Positions 7,080 to 15,773 of a DNA stretch of 64,000 bases are shown here, in pieces (positions within the stretch are counted from its first letter, which is position 1; the number at the start of each line of letters is the position of its first letter). The stretch is from Streptomyces sp. SJL17-4. GTDB lineage: Bacteria > Actinomycetota > Actinomycetes > Streptomycetales > Streptomycetaceae. The notes below the pieces were generated by a model. It was not told the DNA's origin. It was given only the letters and a program-made list of their open reading frames with translations, and searched no databases. The stretch is taken from assembly GCF_036826855.1 (NCBI RefSeq), contig NZ_CP104578.1, positions 5,491,501 to 5,555,500 on the forward strand. The letters are read 5' to 3'. The position numbers were made by a program, and so were the translations under genes.

Positions 7080-8665
7080 AGCACGTCCTCCGCGGTCACG
7101 GCGTCGGGCAGTTCCACCACGTCGGTCCGGGGCGGACCGCCGTGCGTCCAGGGCGTCTCCTCCGCCTCCGGCAGCTGCGGCCCGACCCGCTGGTCGTGCT
7201 CGAACAGCGTCCAGGCGATCCGCTCGCCCTTCTCCGGCACCGAACCCTCCGCGGGCTCCTTCGAACGGCCCATCTTGTCGAGGAGCCGCAGCAGCAGCGC
7301 CCCGTCCTCCTCGTACCGCACGAACTCCGCCGACTGCGGCTTCCCGTCGAGCGAGCGGTACACCTTCACCTTCTCGCCCAGGTGCGGCCGGTCCTCCGTG
7401 CGGACCGTGAGCAGCGGGCGCGGCGCGGGCCGCTTGGACTCCGTCCACGCCATCGTCACCTCGACCACCTCCGCCGTGAACGCCTCGCCCGCGAGCCGCC
7501 GTCCGGCGAGCACCAGCGGATCGTCGAGGGCCTCCTGCGCCTCCAGCTGGCCCTGCGCCTGCTCGCGCGCGGCGAGCTTCCGGGCCGCCGTCACGGCGTC
7601 GTCCCGGCGCGGCTGCGGCGGCTCACCCGCGGTGACCCGGTCCCGGTGGGCGGTGAAGGACCAGCGGTCGCGGGTCCAGCGGTCCTCGACCCTGGCGCCC
7701 TCCGGCAGCTCCCGCAGCAGGCCGATCGCCCGCCAGACCGCGTCCCAGGTCGGCTTCATCTGAGAGACGACCAGCCGGCGCAGCTCCCGCTCGGCCCGGT
7801 GCAGTTCGCCGAGACCGCGCTCGGCCGCCTCGCCGTCCTCGGCGCCGCCGACGGCCTGCCGGGCCCGGTCGTACCGCTCGATCGCGGGCGCGAGGAGCCG
7901 GTTGTCGAAGGCGGGATCGGTGGCGGGACCGGCGGGCGGGCACAGCAACTGCCCCTCGGAGTCCCGCCCGACCTCGGCCCGCAGCGCCGCCTCGGCGCCC
8001 GGCTCACTGTCGTACGGGTCGATCCACGCGAGCAGCGCGCCCAGGTGCTGGTCCTCCAGGGAGGACTGGCCGGTCGCCCAGTGCCGGTTGAGGAGATCGG
8101 TCGCCGACAGCAGCAGCGAGGAGCCCGGCACCCGGGCCCGGTCGCCGAAGTGCGTCAGCCAGCGCCCGAGGAGCGGGACGCGCGGCGGCGCCGGGAACGG
8201 CGTCTCCGGGTCCTGCTCGGCCGTCCGCCGGAACCGCGTCGACCGCCCGAGCAGCCGTACGTACTCGATGCCCGCCCGGCTCGGCACGATCAACTGCGGC
8301 GCGTCCGCGCACAGCTCGACCTCGACCTTCACCTTCTTGCCGGTCTCCGGGTCGACCTCGCTCTTCTCCGCCGCCTCGACGTCCTCAGTGAAGGAGTCGA
8401 TGTACGGCAGGACCTCCTCGGCCAGATCGGCGAGGAACGCGAACCGCAGGTCCCGGTCCCGGGGCTGGGCCACCACCAGGAGCCGCGGCTCCTCGGGGTC
8501 GGTGCCGACGAGCGCGCCCAGCGGGGCGCCCGCCTCACCGGCCGTGGTCAGCGGCACGAGGACGAGCGGCCGCTCGGAGACCCGCCGGTGCCGGACGGTC
8601 GCGAGGGGCTGCGCCCGGCCGGACTCGACGGCTTCCATCCGGGCGAGGGTGGAGATCAGCGACAT
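7076..8665 (-). CDS. Unknown 529-aa protein of nuclease-helicase operon
   Basis: No domain is recognised. The protein is highly charged and soluble. The N-terminal third contains a hydrophobic core with PLVLVPLTTAGEAGAPLGALVG and LRFAFLADLAEEVLPYI. A middle region (residues about 230-380) is helical and Arg/Glu-rich. The C-terminal third is beta-rich (VKVYRSLDGKPQSAEFVRYE and the following LLLRLLDKMGRS). It overlaps the nuclease gene upstream by 10 bases and the helicase downstream by 4, so all three are translated as a unit, probably in a fixed ratio. It may be the scaffold or target-recognition subunit; that is inference from position only. Confidence 0.75.
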   Translation of the reverse strand: MSLISTLARMEAVESGRAQPLATVRHRRVSERPLVLVPLTTAGEAGAPLGALVGTDPEEPRLLVVAQPRDRDLRFAFLADLAEEVLPYIDSFTEDVEAAEKSEVDPETGKKVKVEVELCADAPQLIVPSRAGIEYVRLLGRSTRFRRTAEQDPETPFPAPPRVPLLGRWLTHFGDRARVPGSSLLLSATDLLNRHWATGQSSLEDQHLGALLAWIDPYDSEPGAEAALRAEVGRDSEGQLLCPPAGPATDPAFDNRLLAPAIERYDRARQAVGGAEDGEAAERGLGELHRAERELRRLVVSQMKPTWDAVWRAIGLLRELPEGARVEDRWTRDRWSFTAHRDRVTAGEPPQPRRDDAVTAARKLAAREQAQGQLEAQEALDDPLVLAGRRLAGEAFTAEVVEVTMAWTESKRPAPRPLLTVRTEDRPHLGEKVKVYRSLDGKPQSAEFVRYEEDGALLLRLLDKMGRSKEPAEGSVPEKGERIAWTLFEHDQRVGPQLPEAEETPWTHGGPPRTDVVELPDAVTAEDVL

Positions 8666-9816
8666 ACCCGCGCCCCCGTTCCCGACAGTGCTTCCTCGCG
8701 CAGCGCCCGCGCCCTGCGCAGTGCCGCCACCGCCGGGTCCTCCGGGTCGCCCTCCTCGCCGCGCGCCGCCGCGAGGACCGCGCCGACCGTGGTCAGGCCG
8801 CCCAGCTCACCCCGTACCGAACGGCCGAGGGTCTCCACCGCGTCCGCCTCCCGGGCCCGCGACCGGCAGTGGAAGGCCAGCTCGCAGGCGGCCAGGCACT
8901 CCGGCGCGTACTGATGGGGCACGCATTCCACGGCCGCCGTCAGCTCCTCGGCCGAGCGCTCCGCCACATCGAAGCTGACGCCCTCCGGCAGGGCCGCCGC
9001 GATCTCGTCGATCCGGGTCAGCCGGTCGAGCTGGCGGCGGGTGACCGACCGCTGCTTGCGCACGTCGACGACCGAGGCCGTCGGAATGTTGGAGAAGTCC
9101 TTCGGGCAGACGAGCAGCACCGACTGCGCGACCCGGGCGCCCTCGGTCACCGCCGCCACCCGTTCGAGCGCGAGCACGTACACGGCGGCCTGCCGGGCCG
9201 CCGCGCCCACCTTCGACGCGTCCGCCGCGCCGTCGACCATCGGGAAGGACTTGATCTCCACGACCGTCCACCCGCCGTCGGGACGGACCACCACCGCGTC
9301 CGGCTCCAGATACACCGGCGAGCCCGCCACCTCCAGGGCGAGCAGCGGGTGGTCGAGCAGCGTCCACCCGCCGGCCGCGGTCGCCTCCCGCAGGGCGAGG
9401 GCCGTGCGCGCCACCCGCCCCTCGGGCCCGGCCGCCGCCAGCTCGGGCACGGACACCGTCCCGGGCTCCTCGACGCCGATCAGGCGCAGCAGCTCGCGGC
9501 CGCCGTCCGCCTTGACCTTCGCCTCGAAGGAGTTGCCCCGCACGATCGCGAACTGGGACTGCCCGAAGGGGGCCGGCGAGCCGAGCTTCGCGGCCAGCGC
9601 GGACTTGTCGACCCCCGCGCCGTCGAGCAGGGCCCGGCGGCGGCAGCCGGGGTTGGCGGCCAGTGCCGCGAGGGCCCGCGCGTCCAGCGGACGCGGCGGA
9701 GTGGCCGGTCCGCGCAGCTCAGCGAGCAGGTGCCGACGTGTCGTCTGCGGAGATCGGGACAGACCGCTGTCCGGGGATGCGCTCACCCGTGGAAGTCTCG
9801 CATCCACCACTGACAA
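8656..9816 (-). CDS. PD-(D/E)XK nuclease with Fe-S-type cysteines (RecB/Cas4-like)
   Basis: The protein has up to 386 residues. The nuclease core is visible as GNSFEAKVKADGG (E98), YLEPDAVVV (D173), WTVVEIKSF (E187, K189) and RQAAVYVLAL (Q209), the D-EXK-Q order of the RecB nuclease superfamily. One cysteine (C58, in NPGC) precedes the core and a cluster (C307, C311, C317, with C298 nearby) follows it, the arrangement that binds a 4Fe-4S cluster in AddB and Cas4. The start is uncertain: TTG at 9816 is the longest, GTG at 9810 or 9786 are alternatives, and all overlap the end of the PAP2 gene. It is first in a three-gene operon with the 529-residue protein and the helicase. Confidence 0.8.
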   Translation of the reverse strand: MSVVDARLPRVSASPDSGLSRSPQTTRRHLLAELRGPATPPRPLDARALAALAANPGCRRRALLDGAGVDKSALAAKLGSPAPFGQSQFAIVRGNSFEAKVKADGGRELLRLIGVEEPGTVSVPELAAAGPEGRVARTALALREATAAGGWTLLDHPLLALEVAGSPVYLEPDAVVVRPDGGWTVVEIKSFPMVDGAADASKVGAAARQAAVYVLALERVAAVTEGARVAQSVLLVCPKDFSNIPTASVVDVRKQRSVTRRQLDRLTRIDEIAAALPEGVSFDVAERSAEELTAAVECVPHQYAPECLAACELAFHCRSRAREADAVETLGRSVRGELGGLTTVGAVLAAARGEEGDPEDPAVAALRRARALREEALSGTGARVCR

Positions 9817-10558
9817 CCGGGGGCGCTTCCGCCGTCCCGCGCAGTCGCCGGGCCAGCCGCAGGACGTACGGGGTGAGGAGCAGACCGGCGCCCATCACGG
9901 CGGCCCCGGCGACCGCGTCCAGCAGATAGTGGTTGGCGGTCCCCATCACGACCAGCGTCGTGACCAGCGGATACGCGACTCCGAGCGCCTTCGCGACCGG
10001 TGTCCGCCCGTACCGCCACAGCATCACCCCGCACCACAGCGCCCAGCCGACGTGCAGGCTGGGCATGGCCGCGTACTGGTTCGTGAGACCCCCGAGCCCG
10101 CGCGGCGCGCTGGCCTCGCCGCCCCACCAGCCGTACGCGCTGAAGTGCGCCATCGTGTCGGTGAAGCCGTACACCGGGTCGAGCAGCCGGGGCGGGCAGG
10201 TGGGCAGCAGGGTGAAGCCGACCAGGCCGAGCAGCGTGGAGAGCATCAGCCAGGTCCGGGCGGCCCGGTAGTGGGCGGGGCGGCGGCGGAAGAGCCAGAC
10301 CAGGATCGCCGGGGTGACGAGATAGTGCAGCGAGGCGTACGCGAAGTCCGCCGGGATCCCGAGGGCGGGCACGTCCGTGAACAACCGGTTCAGGGGATCC
10401 TCGGCGTCGATGCCGAGCAGCCGCTCCAGGCGCAGGATCGCGAGGCCGTGCTCGACGGCCGAGGCCTCGTCGCCCCGCACGAGCAGCCGCCCGCCCGAGT
10501 AGGCCGCGTACACGACCGCGATCAGCGACAACTCGGCCCACCAGCGTGGCGTGCGCAT
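9719..10558 (-). CDS. PAP2-family membrane phosphatase
   Basis: This is a 279-residue integral membrane protein with about five or six membrane segments. The phosphatase core is present as AAMPSLHVGWALW (motif 2, with the SLHVGW signature) and GTANHYLLDAVAG (motif 3, catalytic His and Asp); this is the inositolphosphotransferase-like branch of PAP2 proteins. The likely substrate is a lipid phosphate at the outer membrane face. ATG at 10558 is chosen because a run of G lies just upstream; the open frame to 10927 has no membrane-protein character. The C-terminal tail overlaps the start of the nuclease gene by 68-98 bases, depending on the nuclease start. Confidence 0.85.
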   Translation of the reverse strand: MRTPRWWAELSLIAVVYAAYSGGRLLVRGDEASAVEHGLAILRLERLLGIDAEDPLNRLFTDVPALGIPADFAYASLHYLVTPAILVWLFRRRPAHYRAARTWLMLSTLLGLVGFTLLPTCPPRLLDPVYGFTDTMAHFSAYGWWGGEASAPRGLGGLTNQYAAMPSLHVGWALWCGVMLWRYGRTPVAKALGVAYPLVTTLVVMGTANHYLLDAVAGAAVMGAGLLLTPYVLRLARRLRGTAEAPPVVSGGCETSTGERIPGQRSVPISADDTSAPAR

Positions 10559-10667
10559 ACGAAAGGTCCCCCCAACCGGTGATCGCCCCGGGGGAGTGGA
10601 CGCCGGAAGCCGCCCGGGGGTTGCCCGGACGTCACCCCGAATCCACGTGGGCGATGATGGGAGAGAG

Positions 10668-10735
10668 CCCTTCCGCTCCGTGAAGCCCGCTCCGTGAAGC
10701 CCTTCGCTCCGTGAAGCACGTCCGCACCGTGAACC
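10668..10735. repeat. Short direct repeats GCTCCGTGAAG
   Basis: Three copies of GCTCCGTGAAG and one variant (GCACCGTGAAC) lie in the leader of the histidine phosphatase gene. Confidence 0.7.
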
Positions 10736-10751
10736 CCTGGAGATCCTTCCC

Positions 10752-11345
10752 ATGGCACCGCGCATCCTGCTCGCCCGGCACGGCCAGACCGAGTGGTCAC
10801 TGCTCGGCCGGCACACCGGCAGGACCGACATCCCGCTGCTCGACGAGGGGCGGCGCGGCGCGAAGCTCCTCGGTGAGCGTCTCCACCGCGGCCCCTGGCA
10901 GGGGCTGCCCGGGGTGGAGGTGCGCACCAGCCCCCTGGTCCGCGCGAGCGAGACCTGCGAGCTCGCGGGCTTCGGCGAGCGGGCCGAGCCCTGGGACGCG
11001 CTGATGGAGTGGGACTACGGGGCGTACGAGGGGCTGACCCCGCCGCAGATCCAGGAGATCCAGCCGGGCTGGTTCATCTGGCGCGACGGAGTGCCGGACG
11101 GGGAGACCCTGGCGCAGCTGTCGGACCGCGCCGACGAGATCGTGAACTGGGCCCGTTCGGCCGACCGTGACGTCCTGGTCTTCGCCCACGGCCACATCCT
11201 GCGGTCGATCGGCGCCCGCTGGCTCGGCGAGGACGTCTCCTTCGCCGCCCGCATCCGCCTCGACCCGACGAGCCTGTCCGTCCTGGGCTGGGCGTACGGC
11301 GCCCCGGCGGTCGAGCGCTGGAACGACACCGGGCACCTGGAGTAG
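10752..11345 (+). CDS. Histidine phosphatase superfamily protein
   Basis: This 197-residue phosphatase belongs to the phosphoglycerate mutase-like superfamily. The catalytic RHG motif is [11 protein letters not shown] (residues 6-16), the second His is in [17 protein letters not shown], and the acid residue lies in [11 protein letters not shown]. The nearest known type is the broad-specificity acid phosphatase or phosphoglycerate mutase-like enzyme; the substrate cannot be read from the sequence. The ATG follows a GGAG-type site. Downstream is a 15-bp tandem repeat array. Confidence 0.87.
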   Translation: MAPRILLARHGQTEWSLLGRHTGRTDIPLLDEGRRGAKLLGERLHRGPWQGLPGVEVRTSPLVRASETCELAGFGERAEPWDALMEWDYGAYEGLTPPQIQEIQPGWFIWRDGVPDGETLAQLSDRADEIVNWARSADRDVLVFAHGHILRSIGARWLGEDVSFAARIRLDPTSLSVLGWAYGAPAVERWNDTGHLE

Positions 11346-11350
11346 CCGAC

Positions 11351-11395
11351 GGCGCTCCTTATCCGGGCGCTCCCTCTCCGGGCGCTCCCTTTCCG
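11351..11395. repeat. Three 15-bp tandem repeats
   Basis: Three units of GGCGCTCC-N4-CCG with a partly degenerate fourth follow the phosphatase stop directly, between two convergent genes. Confidence 0.8.
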
Positions 11396-11428
11396 GGCGG
11401 GCCCCGCTTCCGGGCGGACTCCGCGCGA

Positions 11429-12715
11429 TCAGTACGCGGCGAGGGCCTGGCGGGTGTCGATGAGCATCCCGCGGATCCGGGCCGAGGCGATGCCCTCCAG
11501 GGAGTCCACCACCCGCTTCGCCTCGGCCTCGGCCTCGTCCGGGCGGCCCGCGTGCGCCAGGTTCTTGGCGAGATGGGCGCGGTAGAGCGCCAGGTTCCGC
11601 GCGAAGTGCGGGTTCTGCAGGACCGTGGCCCGGTGGGAGTGCCGGGCCGCCCGGCCCCAGTCGCCCAGGGCCGACCAGCACTGGGCCTCCAGGGCCTCCC
11701 GCTCCGGCTCCCCGAAGAACGACATCCACTCGGGGTCGTCGTCCGCCGCGCCCCGGTCGAAGAAGCCGTGGGCGCGGCCGAGGGCCTGCTCACAGGCCGA
11801 CCGGTCGCCGAGCCCGGCCCACGCGGCCGCCTCCCGCAGCGAGAGCAGCGAGAGCAGCCGGGCCGAGTCCAGCGGCTGCGCGGCCCGCAGCCCGGCCTGC
11901 GCCGCCCGCACCGCCTCGCGGAACCGGCCGGTGTCCCGGGCGAGGAAGGACGTGTTGCAGAAGGCGTGCGCCTCCAGGGCGGCGTTCCCCGACACGCGCG
12001 CGGTGGCGAGGGCCTCGGCGTAGTGCGAGCGGGCGTCGTCGTGCCGGCCCGAGTCGTGGGCCAGCCAGCCCACCGAGAGGGAGAGCTCCCCCGCGCCCGC
12101 GTGCAGCCGGTCCTCGGTGGAGCGGCGGGTCATGGTGCCCGTGTCGAGCAGCGCGTACGCGGCCCGGAGCGGGTGGGCGGCGACCTTGTAGAGCCCGTCG
12201 GCGCCGTGCCGGTCGTCGAGCAGACGGATCTGCCGTACGGCGTCCTCGACGGCCCGCACCTCGGCGTCGCCGATCCGGTGGGTGCCGCGGGGGGCGGGGA
12301 TCGCGACGGCGGGGCCGCCGAGTCCCAGCGAGGCGGCCGCCAGGGTGGCGGAGCCGCTCGTCATGAATGCGCGACGCAGCACGTCGCTCTCCTCATCGTT
12401 CCGGGTCGGGAGTGCCGCGGGAGCCGGAGCCCCGGCCGCGACCGGCTGCCGCCGGCCGCGCACCGTCTCCCGCGCGGAGAAGCCCAGGTCGGAGAGACCC
12501 AGACCGGGGAACATGTGCAGGAAGACCCGTTCGTACGCGTAGTTGGGGCAACGGATCTCGCCCGCTTCCACGCGCCCGATGTAGCGGGCGTCGCACGCGA
12601 CCTGTTCGCCGATCTCCCGCGCCGCCCGGCGGACCGCCGCGGCGAACTCCGCCGGCGAATGCTGTCCGCGGAGCCGGCGGAAGGCGAGATTGGGAACTGC
12701 CCGTGACATCGCCAT
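11429..12715 (-). CDS. HTH/TPR regulator of the NsdA type
   Basis: This 428-residue protein has an N-terminal XRE-like helix-turn-helix (residues about 10-75, with EIGEQVACDARYIGRVEAGE). A helical TPR-like C-terminal region follows, with repeated pairs such as RSHYAEALATARVSGNAALEAH and ARHSHRATVLQNPHFARNLAL. The middle segment FMTSGSATLAAASLGLGG is Ala/Gly-rich and mildly hydrophobic. This architecture matches the Streptomyces NsdA-like family of developmental and antibiotic regulators; I assign the family, not orthology. ATG at 12715 has GGAGAGG eight bases upstream, and a second ATG at 12709 is possible. It is divergent from a small conserved protein gene, a pairing seen in such families. 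Confidence 0.75.
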   Translation of the reverse strand: MAMSRAVPNLAFRRLRGQHSPAEFAAAVRRAAREIGEQVACDARYIGRVEAGEIRCPNYAYERVFLHMFPGLGLSDLGFSARETVRGRRQPVAAGAPAPAALPTRNDEESDVLRRAFMTSGSATLAAASLGLGGPAVAIPAPRGTHRIGDAEVRAVEDAVRQIRLLDDRHGADGLYKVAAHPLRAAYALLDTGTMTRRSTEDRLHAGAGELSLSVGWLAHDSGRHDDARSHYAEALATARVSGNAALEAHAFCNTSFLARDTGRFREAVRAAQAGLRAAQPLDSARLLSLLSLREAAAWAGLGDRSACEQALGRAHGFFDRGAADDDPEWMSFFGEPEREALEAQCWSALGDWGRAARHSHRATVLQNPHFARNLALYRAHLAKNLAHAGRPDEAEAEAKRVVDSLEGIASARIRGMLIDTRQALAAY

Positions 12716-12941
12716 GGCCGAGCCCTCTCCTGTGCTGCCGGGTGGTCCGGCAGCACAGGAACGTACCTGCTGTGACCGGATGCGTACGCAGGGTTTGGCT
12801 ACAAATCGGATATCTCGCCTGCGATCTGCCATGAACTGCCATCCATTGCGGCGGCATGGCGCCGTAGCCGTTGACGCGCACGGGCGTTGAACCGTAAAGG
12901 GAGAGACGGAACGTGTCTCCTCAGGAGCGAGGAGGGGTCCC

Positions 12942-13427
12942 ATGACGGAGATCGGTTCCCAGTCGGCCACGCGGCACGCGCCCGCCCCGGACGCCCGCAC
13001 GTCCCAGCCCACCCCCCAGGACCGGAATCCGGTTCCGGCCGCGGGCCAGCAGCCCGCCGAACCCTGGGACCTGGTGACCGTGCCCGTCCGGCAGGGCCTC
13101 GAGGCCGTCGACATCCTGCGGCGCGGCGCCGTCCCCGCCGTCGGCCCCGTCGTCCACGACGGCACCTGCGACACCCTCGGCTTCCTCGTCCCGCCCGGCA
13201 CGGCCGCCGCCTGGGACATGCCCGGCAGCGCGTGCACCCGGACCTCCGGCCGCGGCCTGCGCCTCCCCGAGCTGCCGGAACTGCCCGAACCGGCCGGGGA
13301 CGCGCCCCGCCCCGCCGGCTGGCTGCTGCCCCCGGGCGACACCGACCGCGTCACCGACCCCGCCGTCCTGCGCGAGGCGCTCGGCGAGGCGGCCCGGCTC
13401 ATCGAGGCGGCGGACGGCTGCCACTGA
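12942..13427 (+). CDS. Conserved hypothetical protein, 161 aa
   Basis: This is a Pro-rich small protein of a Streptomyces family found beside HTH regulators. The folded part runs from residue 40 and contains GLEAVDILRRG, DTLGFLVPPGTAAAWDMPGSAC and GWLLPPGDTDRVTDPAVL, a pattern reminiscent of the prim-pol-like small proteins. The N-terminal 40 residues look disordered. GAGGAGGGG precedes the ATG at good distance. The divergent HTH/TPR regulator across 226 bases suggests joint regulation. Confidence 0.65.
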   Translation: MTEIGSQSATRHAPAPDARTSQPTPQDRNPVPAAGQQPAEPWDLVTVPVRQGLEAVDILRRGAVPAVGPVVHDGTCDTLGFLVPPGTAAAWDMPGSACTRTSGRGLRLPELPELPEPAGDAPRPAGWLLPPGDTDRVTDPAVLREALGEAARLIEAADGCH

Positions 13428-13531
13428 CGGCGGCCACAGGCGGCGGCCACTGACGGCGGCCGCACGGGTGCCGCCGCCGCGGTCCCGGGGCCGTCGGGCG
13501 GGGCCGGGGCGAATGACCCGATAATGGGCCC

Positions 13532-14398
13532 GTGGCCAGGAACAAACAGCGCGACCGGGCGGCGTCCGCCGCCTCCGTCGTCGAGACCGTCGACGGCGGG
13601 CTCGCCGAACTCATACCCGACCGGGAGCGCCCCCGCGCCTGGACGCTGCTCATCGACGGCGCCCCGCAGTCCCACGTGGACCTCGACGACCCGGCCCACC
13701 TCACCTTCGAGTACCAGCGGCGCCTCGGCCACATCGCCGACCTCGTCGCCCCGCCGAACCGGCCGCTCCAGGTCGTCCACCTCGGCGGCGGCGCCTTCAC
13801 CCTCGCCCGGTACGTCGCCGCGACCCGGCCCCGCTCCACACAGCAGATCGTGGAACTCGACGGGCTCCTCGTGCAGCTCGTCCGCCGCGAGCTGCCGCTC
13901 GACGCCGGGGCCCGGATCCGGGTCCGCTCCACCGACGCCCGCGCCGGGCTCGCCAAGGTCCAGGACGGCTGGGCCGACCTCGTCATCGCCGATGTGTTCA
14001 GCGGAGCCCGCACCCCGGCGCACCTCACCAGCGTCGAATTCCTCGGCGAGGTACGGCGGGTGCTGCGGCCCGACGGCTGGTACGCCGCGAACCTGGCCGA
14101 CGGCCCGCCGCTGACGCATCTGCGCGGCCAGATCGCCACCGCCGCCGCCGTCTTCCCCGAACTGGCGCTCGCCGCCGACCCGACGGTGCTGCGCGGCCGC
14201 CGCTTCGGCAACGCGGTGCTGCTCGCCTCCGACCGGGAGCTGCCGGTGGCGGAGCTGACCCGCCGGGTCGCCACCGACCCGCACCCGGGCCGGGTCGAAC
14301 ACGGGCGGGCCCTCGCCGACTTCGCCGGGGGAGCGGCGCCGGTCACCGACGCGAGCGCCAAGCCCTCACCCGTACCGCCCGCGTCCGTCTTCCGCTGA
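13532..14398 (+). CDS. Spermidine-synthase-like methyltransferase-fold protein
   Basis: This 288-residue protein has the polyamine aminopropyltransferase/Rossmann fold. The cofactor-binding motif is VVHLGGGAFTLARYVA (about 85-100), the acidic strand QQIVELDG follows, then WADLVIADVFSGARTPAHL and the late strand RVLRPDGWYAANLADG. In this family the DVFSG segment lies in the active site. Many actinobacterial members are stand-alone and probably do not make spermidine. The start is GTG at 13532. The C-terminal tail is Pro/Ser-rich. Confidence 0.78.
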   Translation: MARNKQRDRAASAASVVETVDGGLAELIPDRERPRAWTLLIDGAPQSHVDLDDPAHLTFEYQRRLGHIADLVAPPNRPLQVVHLGGGAFTLARYVAATRPRSTQQIVELDGLLVQLVRRELPLDAGARIRVRSTDARAGLAKVQDGWADLVIADVFSGARTPAHLTSVEFLGEVRRVLRPDGWYAANLADGPPLTHLRGQIATAAAVFPELALAADPTVLRGRRFGNAVLLASDRELPVAELTRRVATDPHPGRVEHGRALADFAGGAAPVTDASAKPSPVPPASVFR

Positions 14399-14423
14399 CC
14401 GGCCGATCGCTCCGGGCGTCCGC

Positions 14424-14993
14424 TCAGACCGCGCGGTCGTCGATCTCCACACGGGGCGCGGTGTCGTGCCAGACGCAGAAGACGGACAGCTCGCGGCCGT
14501 CCCCCGTGAACGTCACCCGGATCCAGCTCGGCTGCTTCCACACCTGCATCTGCCAGCCGGAGGCGGGGATCGCCGAGACCAGCTCGGCCGAGTCCTCGCC
14601 CAGGTCGAAGGTGACCCGGCCGCCGTCCACCGTGTAGGTCTTCACGTTCGAGTCGGCGGGGGGCGTGGTGGCGGGAGGCGCCTGCGTCGTCGGCCGCGCC
14701 GTCCGTGAAGGGGGCGTGGCCGGGGCCGAACTCTCACTGCTCGGGGTCGGCTTCCTCGTGACGGCCGCGGTGGGTTCGGCGATCTCGGGCCGCCGGGTCG
14801 AGGAGGACTGCGGATCGCCGCCGGCCGCGTCCGGCTCGCCGGCGCTGCCCGCCGGGAGGGGGAGCGCGCGCGGGGGGTCGTACACCGTGCCGGACATGAC
14901 CGTGTGCACTCCCCACCAGGAGAGCGTGACCGCCGCACCGGTGGCGAGCGACCAGGCCAGGGCGTGAACGAGTCCTCTTCGCATCCGGGTCAT
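14424..14993 (-). CDS. Secreted or membrane-anchored hypothetical protein
   Basis: The protein has about 189 residues. A basic start is followed by a hydrophobic segment (LVHALAWSLATGAAVTLSWWG), consistent with a signal anchor. A Ser/Thr/Pro-rich linker spans roughly residues 40-110. The C-terminal 75 residues form a small beta-rich domain (TYTVDGGRVTFDLGEDSAELV, then WQMQVWKQPSWIRVTF). ATG at 14993 or 14984 both fit. It is divergent from the two-component system, so an envelope-stress link is possible but unproven. Confidence 0.6.
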   Translation of the reverse strand: MTRMRRGLVHALAWSLATGAAVTLSWWGVHTVMSGTVYDPPRALPLPAGSAGEPDAAGGDPQSSSTRRPEIAEPTAAVTRKPTPSSESSAPATPPSRTARPTTQAPPATTPPADSNVKTYTVDGGRVTFDLGEDSAELVSAIPASGWQMQVWKQPSWIRVTFTGDGRELSVFCVWHDTAPRVEIDDRAV

Positions 14994-15071
14994 CCTGCAC
15001 CACACCGTCCACGTCCTCACCGCAGGGTGCTCCTTGCCTCAGGTTCCCCCGAATGGCGTACGGTGCGGCCC

Positions 15072-15773
15072 ATGGCAAGTGTGCTCGTGGTCGAGGACGA
15101 CCAGTTCGTGCGCTCCGCCCTCATCCGCCGGCTCTCCGAGGCCTCCCACACGGTACGGAGCGTCGGTACGGCCCTGGAGGCGTTGCGCGAGGTCGCCCAT
15201 TTCCGGTTCGACGTGGTCGTCCTGGACCTCGGACTGCCCGATCTGGACGGGTCGGAGGCGCTCAAGATGCTGCGCGGGATCACCGACGTACCGGTGATCA
15301 TCGCGACCGCCCGGGACGACGAGGCGGAGATCGTACGGCTCCTCCACGCGGGCGCCGACGACTACCTCGTGAAGCCGTTCTCGGTCGACCACCTCTCGGC
15401 CCGGATGGCCGCCGTTCTGCGCCGGGCGAGGTCCGGCGCGGGCGAGGCCCCGCCGCCGCGGGTGATCCAGGTCGGCGGGCTCACCGTCGACCCGCTGCGC
15501 CGTCAGGCCGAGCTCGACGGGGCGCCCCTGGACCTGACCCGGCGCGAGTTCGACCTCCTCGCCTTCCTCGCCGGGCGGCCCGGTGTCGTCGTCCCGCGCA
15601 AGGAACTGCTCGCCGAGGTGTGGCAGCAGTCGTACGGGGACGACCAGACCATCGACGTACATCTGTCGTGGCTGCGGCGGAAACTGGGCGAAACAGCCGC
15701 CCGGCCCCGCTATCTGCACACCCTGCGCGGGGTCGGCGTGAAGCTGGAGCCGCCCCGGGAGCCCCAGCCGTGA
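15072..15773 (+). CDS. OmpR-family response regulator
   Basis: This 233-residue protein has a receiver domain (residues 3-115; VEDD acidic pair, phosphoacceptor Asp in VVVLDLGLPDLDG, and Lys in DDYLVKPFS) and an OmpR/PhoB winged helix (residues 135-228, ending DVHLSWLRRKLGETAARPRYLHTLRGVGVKL). ATG at 15072 follows the expected MASVLVVEDD start. It overlaps the kinase gene as GTGA. It is the DNA-binding partner of that kinase. Confidence 0.93.
   Translation: MASVLVVEDDQFVRSALIRRLSEASHTVRSVGTALEALREVAHFRFDVVVLDLGLPDLDGSEALKMLRGITDVPVIIATARDDEAEIVRLLHAGADDYLVKPFSVDHLSARMAAVLRRARSGAGEAPPPRVIQVGGLTVDPLRRQAELDGAPLDLTRREFDLLAFLAGRPGVVVPRKELLAEVWQQSYGDDQTIDVHLSWLRRKLGETAARPRYLHTLRGVGVKLEPPREPQP

Noticed and set aside
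11429..14302. A 957-residue leftward open frame
   Set aside because: Only its last 428 residues are protein-like (the HTH/TPR regulator). The rest is antisense to the 161-residue and spermidine-synthase-like genes and is Gly/Ala/Arg-rich.
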